Positions 26,001 through 33,596 of a stretch of DNA of 64,000 bases are shown in pieces. The DNA is from an uncultured Prevotella sp. (GTDB lineage Bacteria > Bacteroidota > Bacteroidia > Bacteroidales > Bacteroidaceae). The DNA is taken from NCBI GenBank assembly GCA_905233165.1, contig CAJODL010000010.1, positions 42,397 to 106,396 of the forward strand, given 5' to 3'. Position numbers and translations under genes: made by a program. The notes below the pieces were generated by a model, which was not told the origin of the DNA, ran no database searches, and saw only the letters and a program-made list of their open reading frames with translations. Within the stretch, counting starts at the first letter, position 1, and each line of letters begins with the position of its first letter.

Positions 26001-26553
26001 CAGGAGAATATGGCTGTATGGTATATCCCTTATAGAGCAGACCTTTATTATATAGCTGTTTCAGGAGATACCAAAGAGTCTCTATATACTTTATATCATA
26101 GGTGATGTAAGGATTCTCCAAATCTACCCAGTAACCCATCTTGTTGGTCAGCTGTGTCCATTCGTCTGTGTACATCATAACGTTCTTGCGGCAAGCATCG
26201 TTATACTCGTCAACGCTAATCTTCTTGCCAATATCCTCTTTTGTGATACCAAGACTCTTTTCTACACTCAACTCAACAGGCAATCCGTGGGTATCCCATC
26301 CAGCCTTACGCTTTACCTGATAACCCTTCATGGTCTTATATCTCAGGAACACATCCTTGATGGTACGACCCATAACATGGTGTATTCCAGGATGTCCATT
26401 AGCTGATGGAGGTCCTTCGAAGAAGATGAAAGGCTTACAACCTTCTTTTTCGTCTATACTCTTATGGAAGATATCATTCTTCTCCCATTCTGCGAGAATC
26501 CTTGCATTAGTTTCTGCAAGATTTAATGTTTTATATTCCTTAAATTTTGTCAT
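23095..26553 (-). CDS. ileS: Isoleucyl-tRNA synthetase, 1152 aa
   Basis: This class I synthetase shows the HIGH-type motif HPGIHHVMG near residue 53 and KMSKRLGN near residue 700. The CP1 editing domain carries LAWTTTPWTLPSNTAL, and the C-terminal anticodon-binding domain is of the longer archaeal/eukaryotic-like type also common in Bacteroidetes. Directly before PLYILAWTTTPW sits the peptide SLNSQLSTLNCQL. It is encoded by a tandem repeat (25861-25899) of intergenic type, inserted in a surface loop of the editing domain. The gene heads the ileS-dksA-lspA-DUF4296-rho series. Confidence 0.96.
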   Translation of the reverse strand: MTKFKEYKTLNLAETNARILAEWEKNDIFHKSIDEKEGCKPFIFFEGPPSANGHPGIHHVMGRTIKDVFLRYKTMKGYQVKRKAGWDTHGLPVELSVEKSLGITKEDIGKKISVDEYNDACRKNVMMYTDEWTQLTNKMGYWVDLENPYITYDIKYIETLWYLLKQLYNKGLLYKGYTIQPYSPAAGTGLSSHELNQPGCYRDVKDTTVTAQFCVDKSSLNSQLSTLNCQLPLYILAWTTTPWTLPSNTALCVGPKIDYVALKGNNPYTNEEAIYIIAESRMSAYFTQEEGKEPEILWRGKGTDLVGTKYQQLMPWVKPCSMDESGKITDESAKAFRVIPGDYVTTEDGTGIVHIAPTFGADDAKVAKDAGVPALFIVDKAGDTRPMVDFQGKYFVKEDIQPEFLEMCVNESYWKHSGAYVKNAYDPKYNVNGYDEKAANKDMDLNVILCLEMKEEGTAFKIEKHVHNYPHCWRTDKPVLYYPLDSWFIRSTAKKDRMFDLNQTINWHPQSTGTGRFGKWLENLNDWNLSRSRYWGTPLPIWRNKDTKEEICIGSLEELYNEIEKAVKAGVMESNILKDKGFVPGDMSKENYDRIDIHRPYVDYIKLVSDKGTVLTRETDLIDVWFDSGAMPYAQIHYPFENKELIDNGKAFPADFIAEGVDQTRGWFFTLHAIGTMVFDSVAFKNVISNGLVLDKNGIKMSKRLGNVINPFDCINTYGADAVRWYMTSNSSPWDNLSFDLDGVKEVTSSFFIKLYQAYSFFTLYANVDGFEYKEEDIEYSKRPDFDRWLLSELNSLVKEVDKYLADYDVTPAVRLIQSFVIDKLSNWYIRLNKKRFWGNEASEDKRSAYQTLYTCLDTLARIMAPVAPFYADELFMSLNEVTKKDTSLSVHLAKFPEANEAYIDSELEEAMQLAMQVTSMVLSLRKKVKIPVIQALQTISLPVTDPVVKAAIERMKSVILAETNVKELNFIEDGAGIQLVKKVKCNFRTMGKKFGKLMKDVNNAVMAMTQEQIAELENNGTVVLVAAGENVTIEKEDVEIISEDIPGWTIAQEGTITVALDIEITPELKNEGMARLIIKRIQAMRKDSQFEITDRIDVVIEENDDLKKAVETFKEHIASQVLANTLVIGNASEGSEQEFGEFKAKIFIKKN
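25861..25899. repeat. In-frame repeat in ileS (encodes NSQLSTLNCQL)
   Basis: On the plus strand gttgacagttgagagttgac and gttgagagttgag repeat with period about 14. The coding strand reads ctcaactctcaactgtc. All other frames contain stops. Confidence 0.88.
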
Positions 26554-26571
26554 TTACTTTTTATATATTGA

Positions 26572-26633
26572 AAATTGGATATTTATTGAATATTGAACAT
26601 TGAAAATTTAACTCTTAACTCTTAACTATCCCC
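26572..26633. repeat. Intergenic tandem repeats before ileS
   Basis: Units attgaaaattgga, attgaatattgaacattgaaa and aactcttaactcttaacta fill the gap between lolC/E and ileS. No promoter consensus is seen. Confidence 0.7.
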
Positions 26634-27863
26634 CTACTCCATCCTCATTGTCTTTGCTGGCCTTACTGTTCCTATGAAGAAACTTGGTATCACCAATACT
26701 GCTGTTGTTATGATTAGTGTCACAATGTTGAGCAGTGCTATTATGAGCCAATTTAGTTCTATTGGTGCTTCTCTGACATAGTATGCTGTCGGATCAAGCT
26801 TTACTATTCCGAAGTATTGCTGCAGGAGACATATTCCGATGCCTATTACATTTCCCCAGAACATTCCTTTTATCACGATGCTCAGGGCGAGCCATCTGAA
26901 TGTCTTTCTTATCAGGCTGTTACGCGCTCCCAATGCCTTCAGCAGTCCTATGGTAGCTGTGCGTTCCAGAATGATGATGAGCAGTCCGCTGACTATTGTG
27001 AATCCTGCCACACATATCATCAGTATGAGTATTATCCATACATTCAGGTCGAGCAGGTCGAGCCATGCGAATGTCTGCGGACTCATGTCATATACTGTGC
27101 ATGATGAGAGGGTGTGCATCTGTGAGTCGTAGGTGTTGTCTATCTTGCTTCTCACCCTTGCAGAGATGACATCGAGGCTGTCGAAGTTCGTCACTTGCAT
27201 CTCGCATCCTGTTACTTGAAGGATGTCTTTTGTCATTCGCCATCCATTCAGTTTGCTGACTGTATATAGGTCGGTATAGCATACCACATCGTCATAGCGT
27301 GAGAAATTGGTCTGGTATATTCCTGTGATAGTAAAAGGCCTTGCCCTCACATCGTCATCACTGAGGAAGTATGCATACACTTTGTTTCCAACCTTCAGTT
27401 TCAGCTTGTCTGCCATATTCTTTGATATCAGCAGCTGCTGAGTGCTCTTATACATACTCAGCTGTGGTATCTTTCCCTCTATCAGGTTTGATGCCACGAA
27501 AGTGGTGTCATAGTCCTCACCTACTCCTTTGAACATCACTCCCAGAAAGTCATTATTTGTCTTCAGCACTCCTTGTTTCTGCGAATACCGCTGTACTCGC
27601 TTCACTCCCTCTATCTTCTTCAGGCGGTCTATCAGCTTTTCGTCTGCTGTAACAGGGTTTGACTGGTCCAATGTCTGCAGCGTCATGTAGTTGGACACTA
27701 CGATGTCGGAACTGAATCCCACCACTTTGTCACGAATGGTGTGTTTGAAGCCTATCACCACACTGACACTTATTATCATCACTGCGATGCCCAAAGCCAC
27801 CCCAAGCATCGCTATCGGTGCCTTAGGTCTGAAATGACGCGCTATGTAAAATGCTACGTTCAA
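26634..27863 (-). CDS. LolC/LolE-type lipoprotein-release ABC permease (TTG start), 409 aa
   Basis: One membrane helix near residue 20 (IAMLGVALGIAVMIISVSVVIGF) is followed by a large periplasmic MacB-like domain. Three C-terminal helices (VWIILILMICVAGFTIVSGLLIIIL, LSIVIKGMFWGNVIGIGI, IALLNIVTLIITTAVLVIP) complete the FtsX fold. The family extracts lipoproteins from the inner membrane with LolD and hands them to LolA, whose gene is 12 kb away. The start is TTG 27863, inside an attgaac repeat, and no in-frame ATG lies upstream. No ATPase gene is adjacent. Confidence 0.85.
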   Translation of the reverse strand: MNVAFYIARHFRPKAPIAMLGVALGIAVMIISVSVVIGFKHTIRDKVVGFSSDIVVSNYMTLQTLDQSNPVTADEKLIDRLKKIEGVKRVQRYSQKQGVLKTNNDFLGVMFKGVGEDYDTTFVASNLIEGKIPQLSMYKSTQQLLISKNMADKLKLKVGNKVYAYFLSDDDVRARPFTITGIYQTNFSRYDDVVCYTDLYTVSKLNGWRMTKDILQVTGCEMQVTNFDSLDVISARVRSKIDNTYDSQMHTLSSCTVYDMSPQTFAWLDLLDLNVWIILILMICVAGFTIVSGLLIIILERTATIGLLKALGARNSLIRKTFRWLALSIVIKGMFWGNVIGIGICLLQQYFGIVKLDPTAYYVREAPIELNWLIIALLNIVTLIITTAVLVIPSFFIGTVRPAKTMRME

Positions 27864-27865
27864 TG

Positions 27866-27908
27866 TTGAATTCTTGGATGAAGGTTTATGGATGAAGGAT
27901 GAAGGTTT
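27866..27908. repeat. Short tandem repeat upstream of lolC/E
   Basis: ggatgaaggtttatggatgaaggatgaaggttt: three ggatgaagg units between the aminotransferase and lolC/E genes. Confidence 0.65.
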
Positions 27909-27921
27909 ATTTTATTAATTC

Positions 27922-29124
27922 CTAATTATCAGCCCTTCCCGGATAAGCCTCCAGTGCTTTACGCAATACCACCAAAGCCCTTTCCAGGTCTTCCTTTTTC
28001 AGTACGTATGCTATACGCACTTGGTTGGTTCCTGCCCCTGGTGTGGTATAGAAACCTGCTCCTGGAGCCATCATAACAGTTTCCCCTTCGTATTCAAATT
28101 CCTCCAGACACCATCTGCAGAACCTCTCTGCATCATCCACAGGCAACTGTGCCATAGTGTAGAAGGCTCCCATAGGGATTGGAGAATATACTCCTGGTAT
28201 GCGGTTGAGGCCATCGATGAGCACCTTTCTGCGCTCTACATATTCATCATATACATCGCGATAATACTCCTCTGGAGCATCAAGAGATGCTTCTGCCACT
28301 ATCTGTCCTATCAATGGTGGACTCAGACGGGCCTGACAGAACTTCATCACAGCCTTGCGAATCTCGTCATTCTTTGTTATCAGACATCCTATACGTATTC
28401 CGCACTCGCTGTAACGCTTTGATACAGAGTCGATGAGAACAGTATTACGCTCTATGCCATCAAGATGGAAGACAGAGATATAAGGGCTGCCAGTATAGAT
28501 ATATTCACGATATACCTCATCAGAGAACAGATACAGGTCGTACTTCTTTACGAGGTCACGAATCTGATTCATCTCCCTGCGGGTATAGAGATATCCTGTT
28601 GGATTATTAGGGTTACATATCATTATGGCCCTTGTGCGAGAGTTGATAAGTTCCTCAAACTGCTCTACCTTTGGCAGAGAGAAACCCTCATCGATTGTTG
28701 TTGCTATAGTGCGAATCTTGGCACCAGCACTGATGGCGAATGCTATGTAGTTGGCATAAGCTGGTTCTGGGACAATGATTTCGTCACCTGGATTCAAGCA
28801 CGCCATGAAGGCGAACAATATAGCCTCAGAGCCACCGCTGGTGATAATGATATCATCTGGTGTCACTTTGATGTTATATTTGTCATAATATCCCACCAGC
28901 TTTTCTCTCAGCGACTGATAACCCTGTGATGGGCTGTATTCCAGAATGTTTCTGTCAACATTCTTCAAAGCATCAAGTCCCACCTGAGGAGTTGGTAAGT
29001 CTGGCTGTCCTATATTTAGATGATACACCTTTGTGCCACGCTTCTTTGCAGCAGCAGCAAGGGGTACGAGCTTACGTATTGGTGACTCTGGCATTTCAAC
29101 GCCACGTTTTGAAATAATAGGCAT
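27922..29124 (-). CDS. PLP-dependent aspartate/aromatic-type aminotransferase, 400 aa
   Basis: A fold-type I class I aminotransferase: NIGQPDLPTP near the N-terminus, SEAILFAFMACLNPGDEI, NPNNPTGYLYTRREM, and the PLP-lysine motif SVSKRYSECGIRIGC near residue 235. MMAPGAGFY and RIAYVL come near the end. The substrate cannot be fixed from motifs. Annotation as aspartate aminotransferase is usual for this group. It is downstream of the structured RNA 29175-29372 on the same strand, with a 50-nt repeat-filled gap, so regulation by that RNA is possible. Confidence 0.88.
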   Translation of the reverse strand: MPIISKRGVEMPESPIRKLVPLAAAAKKRGTKVYHLNIGQPDLPTPQVGLDALKNVDRNILEYSPSQGYQSLREKLVGYYDKYNIKVTPDDIIITSGGSEAILFAFMACLNPGDEIIVPEPAYANYIAFAISAGAKIRTIATTIDEGFSLPKVEQFEELINSRTRAIMICNPNNPTGYLYTRREMNQIRDLVKKYDLYLFSDEVYREYIYTGSPYISVFHLDGIERNTVLIDSVSKRYSECGIRIGCLITKNDEIRKAVMKFCQARLSPPLIGQIVAEASLDAPEEYYRDVYDEYVERRKVLIDGLNRIPGVYSPIPMGAFYTMAQLPVDDAERFCRWCLEEFEYEGETVMMAPGAGFYTTPGAGTNQVRIAYVLKKEDLERALVVLRKALEAYPGRADN

Positions 29125-29126
29125 AT

Positions 29127-29174
29127 ACTTGAATCTTGAAACTTAAATCTTGAAACTTGAAAATTGGAAATTTG
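29127..29174. repeat. Tandem ttgaaactt repeats between ncRNA and aminotransferase
   Basis: cttgaatcttgaaactt, atcttgaaacttgaaa and ggaaatttgaaag units fill the gap between the aminotransferase start and the end of the structured RNA. Confidence 0.7.
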
Positions 29175-29372
29175 AAAGAAAAAGGGGCCGCACCAGTGAT
29201 GTGATGAAAACTCCGAGTTTTGTGTTTAGAGTGCTCTCCGCTTTTGTAATCCACCGGCTCTTCGGCTAAGACTTTCGTCTATGTGGCCCGCCATAGGCAA
29301 GAGAAACGGTCTCTGAGTTTCGATTATTTGATGAGTATCCCTATCGAACCGATACGACCCCTATATATAAAT
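29175..29372 (-). ncRNA. Structured RNA of about 195 nt with own promoter (6S-like or riboswitch-like)
   Basis: A perfect promoter is followed by a region whose two ends pair: AGGGGTCGTATC (29362-29351) with GGTGCGGCCCCT (29194-29183), 12 contiguous pairs including G-U, and then a T5CT3 tract. Inside are GAAACTCAGAG pairing with CTCGGAGTTTTC, a CTATG/CATAG hairpin, and AGACGAAAGTCT, a GAAA tetraloop. No open frame fits. A long closing helix, about 190 nt length and an own promoter suit a 6S-type RNA. Position 50 nt upstream of an aminotransferase would equally suit a riboswitch. The family is not identified. Confidence 0.6.
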
Positions 29373-29377
29373 TTTGC

Positions 29378-29410
29378 GCAAAGGTACAAAAAAATGAGTA
29401 AAGCACCAAA
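29378..29410 (-). promoter_or_regulatory. Consensus promoter of the structured RNA
   Basis: TTTG (29410-29407), exactly 20 nt, TACCTTTGC (29386-29378). Initiation is expected near 29372. Confidence 0.82.
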
Positions 29411-29916
29411 GAAAAGTAGTATTTTTTTATTTTTTTATAAGTTTTACTTGTTTCATACTTTACAAAAACCACAAAAACCCTTTCTTCGGGATTGAAGCTC
29501 TTTCAGAGCCTTTGTGCTAAGTGTTATGTACTTGTCTTTAAGAGCCAGCTCTTACGTCAATTCCACACCACTTTTCACATCCACTATCGTGGCTCAATCC
29601 CTCGAAAGCAAAAACCCCGGTTCTTCGAACCTAAAAAACAGAGTTCAACCTTAACGTCAACAACAACCTTAACTTTTTCAGGTTTTCCAACAGTAGAGTA
29701 TAACAGGAAAAAATGTTTTTTAAGTTTGGAACAAACTGAGGTTTTTGCCTGGCAAGGGCATAACCTGACGAAGGAAGGTGTAGAAGTTCAAGGAAAAGGG
29801 ACATATGAGTGCACTTATAATGGCACTTTTACTTGAATTACTACAAAAGTCTGAAAAGACTTATGCCATTGACAGGGGTTTTTATGGTTTTTGTTTAAAA
29901 TCTTTACCCCTTGACC
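29411..29916. other. Intergenic, nothing assigned (about 500 bp)
   Basis: A plus frame of 114 codons (29492-29836) is present, but it lacks a promoter, has an unlikely composition and contains repeat-like text, so I do not call it. Short inverted segments such as ggttcttcgaacc (29620-29632) occur. 29905-29935 carries ttgacctcagacctttgacctc repeats at the end of the next minus gene. Confidence 0.45.
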
Positions 29917-30459
29917 TCAGACCTTTGACCTCATCTCTCTTCTCGCCTCCCTCCATCGAGGAAAATATTTGTCCATAAGAGCATGAAAACGAGCATTATG
30001 ACTTGGTTCCAGCAAGTGGCACAATTCGTGTACAACAACATGTTCCACGCACCATTCAGGAAGCAATAACAGATACAACGAAAAGCAAACAATTCTCTCC
30101 CTTGTCTTACATGTTCCCCAACGCGATGTCATTGCCCTGTAACGTATCTCCTGAGGGCTCACACCCATCACCTGAGAATAACGCTCCACCATAGGAACGA
30201 CAAGGGCTTGCAGACGATTCTTTGCCTCACGTTTCTGGGCAGCAGTATTCAGAAGCAACTGGTCATAAAAAGCCTGTCTTGATTGCTGTCGGTTGAGAGT
30301 CTTTTCGCGAGCCTTTGCTATCCATTCACGATTTTTCTCAATAAATTCCTCAATCCTCAACTTTGGCATACCAATAGGCGCAGATATATGCACGTCCCCA
30401 CTCTTGACTATCCGCATAGTCAACCGCCGAGTCCTCCTATATGTCACCTGTATTGCCAT
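29917..30459 (-). CDS. YgjP/SprT-like (DUF45) zinc metallopeptidase, 180 aa
   Basis: The zinc motif HELCHLLEPSHNARFH near residue 144 and SRWGTCKTRERI before it are diagnostic of the YgjP-like M48-related family, whose substrate is poorly known. The N-terminus IQVTYRRTRRLTMRIVKSGDVHISAP is the usual family start. Translation is placed at ATG 30459, because the longer frame to 30537 would read through the promoter-like element and an attgagaattgaac repeat. A -7-like TACCTTCGC lies only 8 nt upstream of this ATG. Confidence 0.85.
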   Translation of the reverse strand: MAIQVTYRRTRRLTMRIVKSGDVHISAPIGMPKLRIEEFIEKNREWIAKAREKTLNRQQSRQAFYDQLLLNTAAQKREAKNRLQALVVPMVERYSQVMGVSPQEIRYRAMTSRWGTCKTRERIVCFSLYLLLLPEWCVEHVVVHELCHLLEPSHNARFHALMDKYFPRWREARREMRSKV

Positions 30460-30467
30460 TTTCGGGT

Positions 30468-30476
30468 GCGAAGGTA
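30468..30476 (-). promoter_or_regulatory. -7-like element abutting the YgjP-type gene
   Basis: Minus strand TACCTTCGC, one mismatch from TACCTTTGC, ends 8 nt before ATG 30459. The transcript leader would be nearly absent. Confidence 0.45.
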
Positions 30477-30945
30477 CGAAAAATAATTGAAAATTGAGAA
30501 TTGAACATTGAAAATCTCCTCTTTTATTTGCAGACAATGACAGATAGAAGTATGACGGAGATGATGAACGTGCATATTATGCACTTTGTTTTGCATATTA
30601 TGCATACATGTAATATATGCTGCTCCGAGGGGTAAAATTATTTTCTTCGGGGAGAAAAATTTTTTCCCTCCCGAGGGAACAAAAATTTGTCCGAATAAGA
30701 GCATAATATTTGCCCCTTACCCAGCCTGTAAAACTGCATATATATGCAAATTTCAGAAACGTTTTGCCACAACGCCACAACGCCACTTTGTCACATTAAG
30801 GTATTTCTTAGTCATAATCATAACAAAGACCTGTTTGTCGTGAGACACGCAGGTCTTTTATAATTACCCCATCTTACCCACCGATTACGATGACAGCGAT
30901 GACAGCGACCCTAATTTATTATATTAAAGATTACTATATTAAAGA
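30477..30945. other. Intergenic: repeats, GC palindromes and a bidirectional terminator
   Basis: Contains attgaaaattgagaattgaac repeats (30486-30512), alternating attatgca text (30570-30620), and an inverted-repeat region with cttcggggagaaaaa and ttttccctcccgag (30640-30680). The hairpin 30825-30859 follows. No gene is seen. Confidence 0.5.
30825..30859. terminator. Probable bidirectional terminator
   Basis: AAAGACCTG pairs perfectly with CAGGTCTTT across a loop containing gtcgtgagacacg. The loop text recurs at about 63371-63392 (reverse complement). It follows the minus-strand gene ending at 30946. Confidence 0.7.
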
Positions 30946-31611
30946 TTACTCTAAACTGATTTCTTTTTCTCTTCTAAACCCCCAAAATTTCTCGTCTTTT
31001 ATTTTTTTATTAGGTATGTATTTTTCCTTGTCTTCTGAAATATATACTCCTTGTCTTTTCATTGGTAAAATATCTGAGTCTTTAAATTCTTCTTTATAAG
31101 GCAAATCAACCCAATATATATCAATAGTTCCTTTTGTAGCAAAGCCACTAAGAAATTTCTTTACATACATACTTTGCGTATTATAGCGTGGCTTATCCAT
31201 CTCTGTGCATGCACGAAACTGCTGTTCATCTTTGTCCCATACCAAACGATTATTACTCTTAACATCCAATACTTCATAGGCCCTAATTAATATAGAAGCT
31301 CTAATTTTCTTTTGCTCATTCTCAAAAGTTATATCTACACCTGTATCATGAGAATTTAAAGACAGAGTATTGAAATATGGGATTTTTCCAGCAACTTTGT
31401 TGTTGTTACGGTGATACATGATAAGGTCTTTGACTAATCCTTCCTCTTCATGATAGTAAAATTCTAATGTCCTAATATATATATGATACTGATTTCTCAC
31501 ATTTAAATAACCACCATAAAGAAATACCTTGGCTAGTTCTTTCATTCGATCCTCTAGTTTTTTATCGGATTTATAAAAAAATTCTATTTGCTTTTCTAAT
31601 TCAGTTTTCAT
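30946..31611 (-). CDS. Hypothetical protein, 221 aa
   Basis: I do not recognise the family. There is no signal peptide or membrane helix. The N-terminal 45 residues are charged helices (LEKQIEFFYKSDKKLEDRMKEL). The middle (NSHDTGVDITFENEQKKIRASILIRAYEV) looks like a beta-sheet core, and the C-terminus is very Lys/Glu-rich. The A+T content of the gene is higher than that of its neighbours, as in the deiminase-type gene upstream, so both may be acquired. Its own -7-like TAACTTTGC lies at 31639-31631, 20 nt upstream. Confidence 0.65.
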   Translation of the reverse strand: MKTELEKQIEFFYKSDKKLEDRMKELAKVFLYGGYLNVRNQYHIYIRTLEFYYHEEEGLVKDLIMYHRNNNKVAGKIPYFNTLSLNSHDTGVDITFENEQKKIRASILIRAYEVLDVKSNNRLVWDKDEQQFRACTEMDKPRYNTQSMYVKKFLSGFATKGTIDIYWVDLPYKEEFKDSDILPMKRQGVYISEDKEKYIPNKKIKDEKFWGFRREKEISLE

Positions 31612-31630
31612 AATCTATTTTTTTCTTGCT

Positions 31631-31639
31631 GCAAAGTTA
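31631..31639 (-). promoter_or_regulatory. -7 element of the 221-aa gene
   Basis: Minus strand TAACTTTGC lies 20 nt upstream of ATG 31611. The -33 element is poor (ATTG). Confidence 0.5.
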
Positions 31640-31669
31640 CAAAATATTTTTAATGTACAATTATTTTTA

Positions 31670-32512
31670 TCATAGTTCTACATTCCATGTTATGCAATGA
31701 AGGGCTCCTCCATATCTGGCGATGTCTCTCATACGAAAACCTTTCACAACACATGATGGATTAGCCTCTCGAATGTATTTAAGGGCTTGCTTATCTTCAG
31801 GTATTCCGAATGTAGGCACAATAATCTTGTTGCCAACTTCCAAGTAGTTGACATAGGCCCAATTAAAGTCTGTATTAGGATTTGGAACATCAAACAGCAT
31901 CTCTGTTACTTCATAACCTGCTTCTTCTAATCGATGTCTTATCTCATCAGCTTCCTCCGGATGGAATTCTCGATGATTAAACATCAGAATATGATTGCCA
32001 CCTGTCCATTTTAATATACCATCTGCATGTCCATAAACATCTGCATAAGAGTTCTGGGAAACATCACAATGCCAAGGAAGAAATATAATATCAGAACTTA
32101 ATACCTCTTTTAAATAAGTGCAAAAGTCTGGGTCATATAATGGCTTTCCATTTTCCTTAAAAACCTTATCTGTGAGAAACCTATGTTTTGCACTCGTAAC
32201 AAAATTTCCACCATCCAGTGTGATTTTTGTCTCTCTACAATAAGAAAGAGGTAATACCTTCTTATATATAACATAAGAATCTGTCAGATATTTAGTTCCT
32301 GTTTCTTGTAAGTAATCGGGATCATATTTATATACAAGATATTTTTCATTATCGATTTGGATTGGCATATAGTCGCGAATCCATATATCCTTTGTGCCTT
32401 TTATTTCTTTCCATTCAATTTTCATTTCGTCGAATAGTTTTGTTAGGCGAAAATAAGTTGATGGAAAACAATACTTCAGTTTGTCTGATATATACACTAT
32501 ATTAGTCATCAT
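31670..32512 (-). CDS. Short agmatine/peptidylarginine deiminase-type enzyme, 280 aa
   Basis: The guanidino-group hydrolase signature residues are present in order: TLDGGNFV (Asp), YGHADGILKW (His and Asp), and GGALHCITWN with the nucleophilic Cys near the C-terminus. An upstream IWIRDYMPI matches the RDxxP substrate loop. Agmatine deiminases are usually 340-370 aa and bacterial PADs longer, so this is a compact, A+T-rich member. No signal peptide is seen, so it is cytoplasmic. ATG 32512 is chosen over a TTG 12 nt upstream. No putrescine-pathway gene is adjacent. Confidence 0.8.
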   Translation of the reverse strand: MMTNIVYISDKLKYCFPSTYFRLTKLFDEMKIEWKEIKGTKDIWIRDYMPIQIDNEKYLVYKYDPDYLQETGTKYLTDSYVIYKKVLPLSYCRETKITLDGGNFVTSAKHRFLTDKVFKENGKPLYDPDFCTYLKEVLSSDIIFLPWHCDVSQNSYADVYGHADGILKWTGGNHILMFNHREFHPEEADEIRHRLEEAGYEVTEMLFDVPNPNTDFNWAYVNYLEVGNKIIVPTFGIPEDKQALKYIREANPSCVVKGFRMRDIARYGGALHCITWNVEL

Positions 32513-32558
32513 TTTCTTTCTCAAGATTTTCCATACTTAACATGATTTGAATTCGACT

Positions 32559-32591
32559 GCAAAGGTAAGATGATAATGTGTTCCAACCAAA
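32559..32591 (-). promoter_or_regulatory. Promoter of the deiminase-type gene
   Basis: TTTG (32591-32588), 20 nt, TACCTTTGC (32567-32559), a full consensus match about 47 nt from the start codon. Confidence 0.82.
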
Positions 32592-32933
32592 TCTTTCAAG
32601 GAAAAGTTTTGGTTTTGAAAACAAAGTTTAACACTCTATTTTCCAATTATTTATATTATAAAATATAAATTAAAATACAGGGTAAACCCTGTTATAAATA
32701 TAACAATTATAATAAAATAAATTTAGCAGTCATAAAAGGGCAGTTATTTTTCAAATAAACTCTTATTATCTTGTATTATTCTTCGACTAGCAAAGCGTGC
32801 AGAGTCCGGTTACATAACTTATTGGATAAAATTTTCACGTTCGAGAAAAGAAATTTATTCCATTTCTTCTCACTTAACCAAATTTTTCGTACCTTTGCAG
32901 CCAAGATTATAATATTAAACAAAGAAATACACA
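32592..32933. other. Divergent intergenic region with a palindrome
   Basis: Very A+T-rich. A palindrome acaggg-taaa-ccctgt lies at about 32679-32694 between the divergent promoters. The plus -7 element TACCTTTGC is at 32890-32898. No gene is seen. Confidence 0.55.
32890..32898 (+). promoter_or_regulatory. -7 element of the outer-membrane protein-rlmD operon
   Basis: TACCTTTGC, 36 nt before ATG 32934. No clear TTTG lies at the expected distance. Confidence 0.6.
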
Positions 32934-33590
32934 ATGAAAAGATTATTTTTTGCCATCTCATTGATGGTTGCTGTTAGTGCTAATGCACAGATTGAAGAAG
33001 GTGAATGGTATATTACTCCTAAAGCTGGTGTTGGTATTGCTGACTTGACTGGAAAGCTTTTCAATCCTGACAAAGCGGAAGGTAGTTACGATGCTACACT
33101 GCGTCCTATAGCTTCATTTGTCGGAGGTATCGAGGGGGAATATGGCATCAACGATAATCTGGGCTTCTCTATTGGGCTTCTCTTTGCCACACAGGGTGCC
33201 AAGACCAAAGACAACATGTTTAAAGTGACAGAGAACTATCTCAACGTTCCTATTATGCTGGAGTATTATCCTTTTGCTAATATTGGACTTGCTTTCAAGG
33301 CTGGTGCACAGGTTGGTTTCAGCTTCCGCAGAAGAGTTACATCTGATGGTATAACTCAAAGTGCAGACTATGTTTGGGTTCGTGGCAGATATGTAGAAAC
33401 AGAACTGTCAAAGCAGTTTAACAAGGTTGATTTGGCAATTCCTCTAGGCGTTTCTTATGAGTATAAACACGTTATACTGGACGTACGTTATAATCTTGGA
33501 CTCATCAACGTTATGAAGGATGACCCAGAGAACTCAAAGAACCGTATGTGGCAGTTCACCCTGGGTTACAAATTCAATGTAGGCGACTAA
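32934..33590 (+). CDS. Outer-membrane beta-barrel protein (PorT-like), 218 aa
   Basis: A signal peptide (MKRLFFAISLMVAVSANA) precedes a mature part made of alternating strands: YITPKAGVGIADLTG, FVGGIEGEYGINDNLGFSIGLLFATQG, YLNVPIMLEYYPFANIGLAFKAGAQVGF, HVILDVRYNLGLINV. It ends with FTLGYKFNV, the usual barrel-insertion end. The pattern fits the outer_membrane_beta-barrel/PorT-like families of Bacteroidetes. Function unknown. It precedes rlmD by only 6 nt. Confidence 0.85.
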   Translation: MKRLFFAISLMVAVSANAQIEEGEWYITPKAGVGIADLTGKLFNPDKAEGSYDATLRPIASFVGGIEGEYGINDNLGFSIGLLFATQGAKTKDNMFKVTENYLNVPIMLEYYPFANIGLAFKAGAQVGFSFRRRVTSDGITQSADYVWVRGRYVETELSKQFNKVDLAIPLGVSYEYKHVILDVRYNLGLINVMKDDPENSKNRMWQFTLGYKFNVGD

Positions 33591-33596
33591 AAAAAC

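Noticed and set aside
29175..29372. tmRNA, RNase P RNA, SRP RNA or TPP/cobalamin riboswitch
   Set aside because: Signature sequences of these (tRNA-like TUCGA arm, GAGGAAAGUCC, GGAAGGAAGCAGC, CUGAGA with CUGAUC, the B12 box) are not present.
29492..29836. 114-codon plus-strand frame in the gap after the structured RNA
   Set aside because: No promoter, odd composition, and made partly of repeat-like text. Not supported as a gene.
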